Shown here piece after piece: positions 16,056 through 22,376 of a stretch of DNA of 64,000 bases. The DNA comes from Avedoeria sp964651245 (lineage in GTDB: Bacteria > Chloroflexota > Anaerolineae > Epilineales > Epilineaceae), in contig CAZYVI010000010.1 in NCBI GenBank assembly GCA_964651245.1, forward strand, positions 1-64,000, read 5' to 3'. Both the position numbers and the translations under genes were made by a program. The notes under the pieces were generated by a model. It was not told where the DNA came from. It saw only the letters and a program-made list of their open reading frames with translations, and did not search any database. Positions within the stretch are counted from its first letter, which is position 1. Each line of letters begins with the position of its first letter.

Positions 16056-17036
16056 CTACCCGTGCCCCAGCACCCGGTGCGGCGCGTACGGCGCCTCGAG
16101 GGCGGCGCGCTCGGCGTCGTCGAGGCGGAGGCCGACGGCCGCCGCAGCGTCGTCGAGGTGCGCGAGCTTCGTGGCGCCGACGATCGGGGCGACGACGGCG
16201 GGTTGGTGGAGCAGCCAGGCCAAGGCGATGCGGGCCGGCGGCTCGCCGCGCGTCTTGGCGACGCCCACCAGCGCCTCGACGACGTCGAAGTCGGCGTCGG
16301 CGTAGTACATCTCGTCGGCGAACGGGTCGTTGCGGGCGCGCGTCGTCGGGCGGGGGTCGTCGCGGCGGCGGGCGCCGGCCAGGAAGCCGCGGGCCAGCGG
16401 GCTCCACGGGATGACGCCGACGCCCTCGGCCCGGCAGAGCGGCAGCATCTCGCGCTCCTCCTCGCGGTAGGCCAGGTTGTAGTGGTTCTGCATGCTGATG
16501 AACCGCGCCCGGCCGCGCGCGTCGGCGGCGTAGAGCAGCCGCGCCAGCTCCCAGGCGAACATGCTGCTGGCGCCGATGTAGCGGACCTTGCCGCTGGCCA
16601 CGATGTCGTCGAGGGCGCGGACGATCTCGTCGGTCGGCGTCGCCCGGTCGAGGCGGTGGATCTGGTAGAGGTCGATGAAGTCGGTCCCGAGCCGCCGGAG
16701 CGAGGCGTCGACGGCGGCCAGGATGTGCTTGCGCGACAGCCCGCCGCGGTTTGGGCCGGCGGCGTGGGGGAAATAGACCTTGGTGGCGATCACGACGTCG
16801 TCGCGCGACGCCATCTCGCCCAGGAGCCGACCGGTGATCTCCTCGCTCATGCCACCGGAATACATGTCGGCCGTGTCGAAGAAGTTGATCCCGAGCTCGA
16901 GTGCTCGAGCGACGAACGGCCGCGCCGCCGCCTCGTCCAGGATCCACGGCCGCCACGCCGGGCTGCCGTACGTCATCATCCCGAGGCAGATGCGCGACAC
17001 CTGGAGGCCGGAGCGGCCGAGGGGGGCATAGTCCAT
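16056..17036 (-). CDS. aldo/keto reductase
   Basis: A 326-residue NADPH-dependent aldo/keto reductase barrel. The catalytic tetrad is visible: D54 and Y59 (NFFDTADMYSGG), K86 (VIATKVYF) and H127 (LYQIHRLD). The sequence resembles the group of YajO/Tas-like and 1-deoxyxylulose-related reductases (MDYAPLGRSGLQVSRICLGM, then GVIPWSPLARGFLAG). The physiological substrate cannot be told from sequence. The ATG at 17036 is the natural start for the family motif L-G-x-S-G-L-x-V-S. It reads away from the remnant at 17122-17379. Confidence 0.88.
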   Translation of the reverse strand: MDYAPLGRSGLQVSRICLGMMTYGSPAWRPWILDEAAARPFVARALELGINFFDTADMYSGGMSEEITGRLLGEMASRDDVVIATKVYFPHAAGPNRGGLSRKHILAAVDASLRRLGTDFIDLYQIHRLDRATPTDEIVRALDDIVASGKVRYIGASSMFAWELARLLYAADARGRARFISMQNHYNLAYREEEREMLPLCRAEGVGVIPWSPLARGFLAGARRRDDPRPTTRARNDPFADEMYYADADFDVVEALVGVAKTRGEPPARIALAWLLHQPAVVAPIVGATKLAHLDDAAAAVGLRLDDAERAALEAPYAPHRVLGHG

Positions 17037-17121
17037 GGGCAGAGCACTCCGATCGTGGCGGGCCGGCGGTCCGGGCGGATCAGGACGACCAGGATACTCC
17101 AGCGAAGGGCGCGGTCGGCGG

Positions 17122-17379
17122 ACGGACGGTGCGCAACGCTTCCCGGCTGGCGGCGGCGCTCGGCGAGGACCGCCAGCGGCTCGACGCGATCGGCTCGCCG
17201 ACGGTGTTCGTCGACGCCGCCGCAGCGGACGTGGGTCCGCCATCGACGCCGACTGCCGACCGACGCCCGACCCGGCGCCGACCGAGACACCGCCGCCGTC
17301 GCCCACGCCGCCGCCCCCGCCGCCGACCGCGACGGCGCACCTCCCGGCGCGGCTGTGGTTGCCGGTCGCGCTGCGATAG
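17122..17379 (+). pseudogene. frameshifted remnant of a Pro/Thr-linker exported protein
   Basis: One frame reads NASRLAAALGEDRQRLDAI then GSPTVFVDAAAADVG. The next frame continues DADCRPTPDPAPTETPPP to a tail ending LPARLWLPVALR and a stop at 17379. The intact gene 15 nt downstream has the same elements: GVPLAVVDAAAEVG, DCVPTPAPT and a Pro/Thr linker, then VWLPLAGR. This looks like a copy collapsed by internal deletion and a frameshift. The rest of the 17037-17393 interval shows nothing else I can support. Confidence 0.45.
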
Positions 17380-17393
17380 GGCAGGCTTGCCGC

Positions 17394-18869
17394 ATGCAGC
17401 GACGCCAGTCGATCGGACGACGCGCCCGGCCCTGGATCGCGGCGCCCGCCGTCGCCGGGCTGGCCTTCGCCTCGGCGCTGGTCGCGCGGCCCGGCGAAGA
17501 GGGCGTTGGTCGCACCGATCGCCGTCCTTACGCCCCGCGCGCCGCCGCCCAGCCGGCGCCGAGCGCCACCGCGCTGCCGCCCAGCGTGGCCGACATGGCG
17601 TACGGCGATCGGATGCCGTGCGGCGTCGACCTCCGCCTGGCGCCGGCGCCCGAGGCCGTGGCGCTCGGCACGCGCTTCACGGTGGGAGCGGCGGCGCGGG
17701 TCGACTGCCCGAACGCGTTCGACCACGCCGCGGCGCTGCTGTTCGTCGGCAACGCGGCGGCCGACACGTGGCCGAGCGTACTCGCCGCGGCCGACGTCGT
17801 GGCGACGGCCGCCGGCGAAGCGGGCGTGCCGCTGGCGGTGGTCGACGCCGCGGCCGAGGTCGGGGCGATCCGATGGCACGCCGGACCGGCCGGGCGCGCC
17901 GCGGCGCTGGCGACCCTGGCGGCGCGGCCGCCTGGCGCCGAGGTCGACGGCGAGCGCTGGACGGCGGCGCTCCGGGCGGCGCGCGACGCGCTGGAGGCGC
18001 TGCCGCTCGACGAGCGGCCGCTGCTGTTCGCCGTCGACGGCCGCCGGCCGCGCTTCTCGGTCCTGGCCCAGGCCGAGCTCGAGACGGTCGCCCACCTCGT
18101 CCACGACGCCGGCGGGCGCACCGCCGTCGTCGACGCCTCGCCCGAGGGCTGGCTGGCGGCGTCGACGCGGCTGCTGGAGGGGGCCGGCATCGTCGGCTTC
18201 GATGCCTCGGCGATGCCGCTGCCCGCCGTCGCCGCCGGCGGCGCGCGGCTGCTGGCGAACCGGCTGCGCGGCGTGGTCGACCAGGCCACACTCGATGTCC
18301 ACTGGAACACGAACCAGGTGTTCGTCGTGCCCGGCTCGGCGGCGCCACCGCCCGTGTTCGATGGCCACGGCATTGTGCAGTGGCTGGGCGCCTCCGCGAC
18401 CGGCGGGTTCCGCCTCGAAGGGACGGTAGCCCTCGATGCGATCGCCACCGGCCGCGGCCTGCTGGTCGCCCAGCTGCGCGCGCAGCGCGACGCCGTCGAG
18501 GCCGGCGAGGCGTTCGCGAGCCAGGTCCTGTGCGTGCACCCGACCGGCGGCACGGCCGCCGACTGCGTGCCCACGCCCGCGCCGACACGCGCCCCGCCGC
18601 CGACCGCGACCCCCGGCCCGTCCGCCACTGCCACCACCGTCCCGACCGCCACGACGACCCGCACGCCGCGCCCGACCGCCACCCCGTGGCGACGGCCGAC
18701 GCGGGCGGCGGTGGGGCGGGTGTGGTTGCCGCTGGCGGGGCGGGGCAGCGTCGACGAGGCGGCGGCGGGCGCGGGGCTGCGGCGCCATGGAGTGGTCGGG
18801 TTGACCGTGAAGACGGCCGTGACCGGCGATCCGGCTGCGGTCGGCCGTCGCCCTTGGAGCGTCCCATGA
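17394..18869 (+). CDS. exported protein with Pro/Thr linker and C-terminal LPL motif
   Basis: A 491-residue protein. The N-terminus has a signal (RRARPWIAAPAVAGLAFASA). The body (about 60-370) has alternating strands and helices reminiscent of a von Willebrand A-like or two-lobed fold (LLFVGNAAADTWPSVLAAAD, LLFAVDGRRPRFSVLAQ), but no MIDAS motif is clear. A Pro/Thr-rich linker (TPAPTRAPPPTATPGPSAT) precedes VGRVWLPLAGR, a tail type common in Chloroflexota exported proteins. Normally such proteins end there. Here about 40 low-complexity residues follow, and the TGA overlaps the next gene's ATG by ATGA, so the original stop may be lost. Function unknown. Confidence 0.65.
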   Translation: MQRRQSIGRRARPWIAAPAVAGLAFASALVARPGEEGVGRTDRRPYAPRAAAQPAPSATALPPSVADMAYGDRMPCGVDLRLAPAPEAVALGTRFTVGAAARVDCPNAFDHAAALLFVGNAAADTWPSVLAAADVVATAAGEAGVPLAVVDAAAEVGAIRWHAGPAGRAAALATLAARPPGAEVDGERWTAALRAARDALEALPLDERPLLFAVDGRRPRFSVLAQAELETVAHLVHDAGGRTAVVDASPEGWLAASTRLLEGAGIVGFDASAMPLPAVAAGGARLLANRLRGVVDQATLDVHWNTNQVFVVPGSAAPPPVFDGHGIVQWLGASATGGFRLEGTVALDAIATGRGLLVAQLRAQRDAVEAGEAFASQVLCVHPTGGTAADCVPTPAPTRAPPPTATPGPSATATTVPTATTTRTPRPTATPWRRPTRAAVGRVWLPLAGRGSVDEAAAGAGLRRHGVVGLTVKTAVTGDPAAVGRRPWSVP

Positions 18870-19150
18870 TCCTACTGCGCATCGAGCACCCCGTCCCCGA
18901 CTTCGACGCCTGGAAGCGCGCCTTCGATCGCGACCCGGCCGGCCGCGCCCGGTCCGGTGTGCGCCGCTACCGCGTCTACCGTTCGCTCGACGACCCGCGT
19001 ATCGTCACGGTCGACCTCGAGTTCGAGGACCGCGCCGCGGCCGAGGCGTTTCGGCTGTCCCTGCGCGCGCTCTGGGGGCAGGTCGAGGGGACGCTCATGA
19101 CGGCGGCGCGGGATCAGCTGTTCGAGGAGGTCGAGAGCCGGGTAACCTGA
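18866..19150 (+). CDS. small ferredoxin-like (dimeric alpha-beta barrel) protein
   Basis: A 94-residue protein overlapping the previous stop by ATGA. The pattern of strand MILLRIEHPVPDFDAW, helix KRAFDRDPAGRAR, strand VRRYRVYRSLDDPRIV, strand VTVDLEFEDRAAAEAF and a final helix is that of antibiotic-biosynthesis-monooxygenase-like dimeric alpha-beta barrels. No cofactor site is visible, and members range from heme-degrading enzymes to proteins of unknown role. Translational coupling with the exported-protein gene may be accidental, given the odd tail of that gene. Confidence 0.65.
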   Translation: MILLRIEHPVPDFDAWKRAFDRDPAGRARSGVRRYRVYRSLDDPRIVTVDLEFEDRAAAEAFRLSLRALWGQVEGTLMTAARDQLFEEVESRVT

Positions 19151-19269
19151 GGACGAGGGCGGAGCGGCGCGGCGGGCGGTCGGCGGGCGGCCGCGCCGCG
19201 CGCACTGCGGCCACGGGCGCCTGGCGGGCCGGGATCCGTCGTCGCGTGGATCACAACAGGAGGTGCACG

Positions 19270-20034
19270 ATGCAACTGTCCGACAAGGTCGTGGTGATCA
19301 CCGGCGCCGGCTCCGGCATGGGCCGGGCGATGGCGCATCGCTTTGCCGCCGAGGGCGGCCGGATCGTCGCCGCCGAGTGGCGCGCCGAAGCGCTGGCCGC
19401 CGTGGTCGACGAGGTGACGGCGGCCGGTGGCCGGATCGTCGGCGTCGAGGGCAACGTGGCGCTCGAGCCGGACTGCGCGCGGATCGTCGACACGGCGGCC
19501 GCGTCGTTCGGTCGGCTCGACGTGCTGGTGAACAACGCCGGCGTCATGGATACGAACCAGGGCGTGGGCGAGCTGACGAACGCGATGTGGGAGCGCGTGC
19601 TGGGCGTCAACCTCCACGGCCCGATGTTCCTGTCGCGCCTGGCCGTGCCGCGCATGGTGGCCCAGGGGGGCGGCTCGATCGTCAACGTCGCCTCGGTGGC
19701 CGGCCTGGGCGGCGGGGCCGCGGGCGCTGCCTACACGGCGTCGAAGCACGCGCTGATCGGTCTGACCCGCAGCACGGCGTTCGTCTACGCCCCCGACGGC
19801 GTGCGGTGCAACGCCATCGCCGCCGGCGCGGTGGCGACGAACATCATGCAGAGCATCGACCCGTCGCAGCTCGACCCGAAGGGCTCGGCCCGCTTCCAGA
19901 CCTGGTACGCCGCCATCCCCGCCACCCTCGAGGCGGCCGACATCGCCGAGTTGGCGCTCTTCCTGGCATCGGACGCGTCGAAGCGCATCAACGGCGCGGT
20001 GATCCCGGCGGATGGGGGGTGGTCGGCGGCCTAG
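19270..20034 (+). CDS. short-chain dehydrogenase/reductase
   Basis: A 254-residue classical SDR. The cofactor site TGAGSGMG is at 11-18 and VNNAG at 87-91. The catalytic S142, Y155 and K159 (NVASVAG, YTASKHA) and the C-terminal INGAVIPADGGW are all in place. The start ATG is preceded by AGGAGG at 19258-19263, an excellent ribosome binding site. It probably oxidises or reduces a hydroxyl or keto group with NAD(H) or NADP(H); an E-W after strand 2 (VAAEW) hints at NAD. The substrate is unknown. The 3' flank is the nrdB/helicase scar. Confidence 0.9.
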   Translation: MQLSDKVVVITGAGSGMGRAMAHRFAAEGGRIVAAEWRAEALAAVVDEVTAAGGRIVGVEGNVALEPDCARIVDTAAASFGRLDVLVNNAGVMDTNQGVGELTNAMWERVLGVNLHGPMFLSRLAVPRMVAQGGGSIVNVASVAGLGGGAAGAAYTASKHALIGLTRSTAFVYAPDGVRCNAIAAGAVATNIMQSIDPSQLDPKGSARFQTWYAAIPATLEAADIAELALFLASDASKRINGAVIPADGGWSAA

Positions 20035-20068
20035 CCGGGGCGAGCGGCGGCGCGAGGACGCCGCAACG

Positions 20069-20227
20069 TCAATCCCACACCAGGGCCCCCCCGTCTGGTA
20101 CTCCGTCACCCGCGTCTCTAAGAAGTTCTTCTCCTTCTGCAGGTCGACGGACTGGGCCATCCACGGGAACGGGTTGGGCGTGCCGTAGCGCTTGGGCATG
20201 TCGAGGCGCTCGAGGCGGCGGTCGGCG
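20069..20227 (-). pseudogene. duplicate of the nrdB 3' end
   Basis: About 159 nt match the last part of nrdB (21293-21452) with roughly eight substitutions and a 1-nt indel. The copy still encodes MPKRYGTPNPFPWMAQSVDL then QKEKNFLETRVTEYQTGG. The indel then shifts the frame so that the normal ...GGALVWD end becomes GGPWCGID. No upstream nrdB sequence accompanies it, so it is a dead fragment. It abuts a helicase-gene fragment in the opposite orientation at 20225. Confidence 0.85.
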
Positions 20228-20293
20228 CTGAGCGCGGCGACAATCCGGGGGAAGCGGGTGGTGGTGCGGCGGGAGGGGGAGGGGGAGGACTGA
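20225..20293 (+). pseudogene. duplicate of the DEAD-box helicase 3' end
   Basis: The sequence encodes ALSAATIRGKRVVVRREG then EGED and a stop. The helicase at 11503-13242 ends ALSAATIRGRRVEVRREG. The nucleotide match (GCGCTGAGCGCGGCGAC and onward) is close, with about six changes. Only the last 18 codons or so are present. Together with the adjoining nrdB fragment it forms a chimeric scar whose breakpoint shares a few nucleotides (CGGCG). The remaining 20294-20484 holds no gene that I can support. Confidence 0.75.
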
Positions 20294-20484
20294 CTACAAC
20301 GTGAGACGTGGCGGCGGGCGGATCGTTGCTCCGGTCGGACCCGAGGGAGCCACAGGGCATCACGACATCGCCGCGCGTGACCCGCAACCGCGGCCGGCCT
20401 GGCCCACGCGGCCGGCTGACCGGGGAATGTGTTTCGTCGCCGAGGAGCTCCGTCGGGGGGACGCCGGTCCCGCCAAGCCGCCGG

Positions 20485-21144
20485 TCACGCGCTCGGCGCG
20501 GCCTGATCGTCTCGAACCTCAGGCTGGCCGGGGGCCGCGAGGATCGCGTCTCGCCGCCGCTCGTACGCCGCGCGCTCCGCGTCGTAAGCGTCCAGGCGCC
20601 GCATGTTCATCCGGTAGCCGATCGCCGCGGGCGCCACCAGCACCGCCGTGACGCCGAGGCAGAGCACCGCCAAGACGAAGTGCCGACTCGCCACGAGCGA
20701 GAGTGTCGTCTTGGCCCCGATGCCGCCGAAAAACAGGATCCACGGCAAGGTGAGGACGAGGGTGCACCCGCGCGCGCGACCGGTGTCGACCCATTGACCC
20801 GACCCCGCCGCGTCGCCCGAGCCTGCGGACGGACCATGCGTCGGGCGAAACGTGAGCCGCGCGGCGGCGCCGCCCAGCGCCAGGCTCGCTCTGGCGAGGG
20901 CTTCGGACTCCGCCTCGTTGAGCGCGACGCGCCGGGTAAGGGCGCCGAGCTCCTCGCGCGTGGCGAAGGGCGGAGACGATGGCGTCGGCTCGTCGTCCGC
21001 GAGCGGCTCGGTCCAGAGCGCGGTGTCGGAACGGACCACGGCGAGTCGGGTGCCGCATTGGGCACAGGTCGTGAGCGTGCTGTCGGGCGGGACATCGATG
21101 CGGGCCTGGCAGCGGTGGCACGAGACGGCGATGAGGTTCGGCAC
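20485..21144 (-). CDS. zinc-ribbon membrane protein of unknown function
   Basis: A 219-residue protein. The GTG at 21144 is chosen because GGAGGG stands about 9 nt upstream and the protein then begins with a zinc ribbon: C9, C12, C27 and C30 (SCHRCQARIDVPP, then TTCAQCG). A polar, helical middle (TREELGALTRRVALNEAESE) is followed by two membrane helices (TLVLTLPWILFFGGIGA and HFVLAVLCLGVTAVLVAPAA) and a charged cytosolic tail. The ribbon may bind nucleic acid or protein at the membrane; nothing identifies a partner. It lies 148 nt downstream of nrdB on the same strand. Confidence 0.6.
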   Translation of the reverse strand: MPNLIAVSCHRCQARIDVPPDSTLTTCAQCGTRLAVVRSDTALWTEPLADDEPTPSSPPFATREELGALTRRVALNEAESEALARASLALGGAAARLTFRPTHGPSAGSGDAAGSGQWVDTGRARGCTLVLTLPWILFFGGIGAKTTLSLVASRHFVLAVLCLGVTAVLVAPAAIGYRMNMRRLDAYDAERAAYERRRDAILAAPGQPEVRDDQAAPSA

Positions 21145-21292
21145 GCGGGGATCCCTCCAGGGGCGAAGGCTGCGACACGGGGGGTCTACGCGGCGGACGG
21201 GGCCTCGGTCTCGGGTATGCGTGCCCCGGGCCATCGGGCGCCCGGACGGATGGCGACCGCCTACATCGGCGCCACGGTGGGCCGGCCGCCGC

Positions 21293-22288
21293 TCAATCCC
21301 ACACCAACGCCCCCCCCGTCTGGTACTCCGTCACCCGCGTCTCGAAGAAGTTCTTCTCCTTCTGCAGGTCCACCGATTGCGCCATCCACGGGAACGGGTT
21401 GGGCGTGCCGTAGCGCTTGGGCATGTCGAGGCGCTCGAGGCGGCGGTCGGCGATGTACTCGACGTACTGGCAGAACTGCTCGGCGTTGATGCCCAGCAGG
21501 CCGCGCGGGCAGGCGTCCCAGGCGTAGCGCTGCTCGAGGTCGACGGCGCGCTCCACCAAGCCCAGGATCTCGGCCTCGAACGTAGCCGTCCAGGCGCCGG
21601 GGTTCTCGGTGCGGATCGTCTGGATCAGGTCGCAGCCGAACGCCAGGTGGATGCTCTCGTCGCGCATGATGAACTCGAACTGCTCGCCGATCCCGACCAT
21701 CTTGTTCTGCCGCCGCATCGCCAACATCATCGCGAAGCCGGCGTAGAAGAAGATGCCCTCCATGATCACGTAGAAGCCGACCAGATCCCGCAGGAACCGC
21801 CGGATGTTCTCGTCGCCCTCGGTCGAGAACGTCGCGTCGAACACCGAGCGCGTCAGGTCGACGACGAACGCATCCTTGTCCTGGATGGACGGGATCGTCT
21901 CGTACATCGTGTAGATCTCGTCGGGGTCGAGGCCGAGCGTGTCGCAGCAGTAGATGAACGTGTCGGTGTGGATGGCCTCTTCGTACGCCTGGCGCAGCAG
22001 GTACTGGCGCGCCTCGGGCGCCGTGATGTGGTGGTACACCGCCAACACGAGGTTGTTGGCCGTCAGCGATTCGGCCGTCGAGAAGAAGCCCAGGTTCCAC
22101 AGCACCATCCGCCGCTCGTCGTCGGAGAGGACGCGGTCGCTCTTCCACTGCTCGACGTCCTTCTGCATCCCGATCTCCTCGGGCACCCAGTTGTTGGCCA
22201 CGCCGGCCTTGTAGTGCCGCCGCGCCCAGGGGTAGTGGAGCGGAAGGATCTTGTTGGGGTCGGTCTTGGCGCTGTTGATGATGGGCAT
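21293..22288 (-). CDS. nrdB: class Ic-type ribonucleotide reductase small subunit
   Basis: A 331-residue R2 protein. The metal ligands expected for class I are E73, E104, H107, E177, E211 and H214 (AYEEAIHTDTF, MEGIFFY, MRDESIHLAF). The radical tyrosine, seven residues after E104 in E. coli-type spacing (E-x2-H-x3-Y), is Phe (F111). Together with Glu rather than Asp at the first ligand, this is the Chlamydia-like class Ic pattern, which uses a Mn/Fe cofactor instead of a tyrosyl radical (family knowledge). It makes the oxidising equivalent that NrdA uses to reduce ribonucleotides. It lies 88 nt downstream of nrdA. A fragment of its 3' end is duplicated at 20069-20227. Confidence 0.92.
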   Translation of the reverse strand: MPIINSAKTDPNKILPLHYPWARRHYKAGVANNWVPEEIGMQKDVEQWKSDRVLSDDERRMVLWNLGFFSTAESLTANNLVLAVYHHITAPEARQYLLRQAYEEAIHTDTFIYCCDTLGLDPDEIYTMYETIPSIQDKDAFVVDLTRSVFDATFSTEGDENIRRFLRDLVGFYVIMEGIFFYAGFAMMLAMRRQNKMVGIGEQFEFIMRDESIHLAFGCDLIQTIRTENPGAWTATFEAEILGLVERAVDLEQRYAWDACPRGLLGINAEQFCQYVEYIADRRLERLDMPKRYGTPNPFPWMAQSVDLQKEKNFFETRVTEYQTGGALVWD

Positions 22289-22376
22289 GGGGGTGATCCT
22301 TGTGGGGCGGGGATGTCGGTGGGGTGGGGGGATGATGGGGGGTGTGGGGGAGGGGGGCAGGCGCGGGGGCCTGCCC
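22289..22376 (-). promoter_or_regulatory. nrdA-nrdB spacer: hairpin plus C-rich, G-poor leader
   Basis: Directly after the nrdA stop, GGGGCAGGC (22354-22362) and GCCTGCCCC (22369-22377) form a perfect 9-bp stem. Between this and nrdB the plus strand carries seven runs of four to six G (22304-07, 22309-12, 22321-24, 22326-31, 22337-42, 22346-50, 22352-57). The nrdB mRNA is therefore C-rich and nearly G-free there, a composition suitable for Rho loading, while the template strand could form a G-quadruplex. It may set the NrdA:NrdB ratio. Confidence 0.45.
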
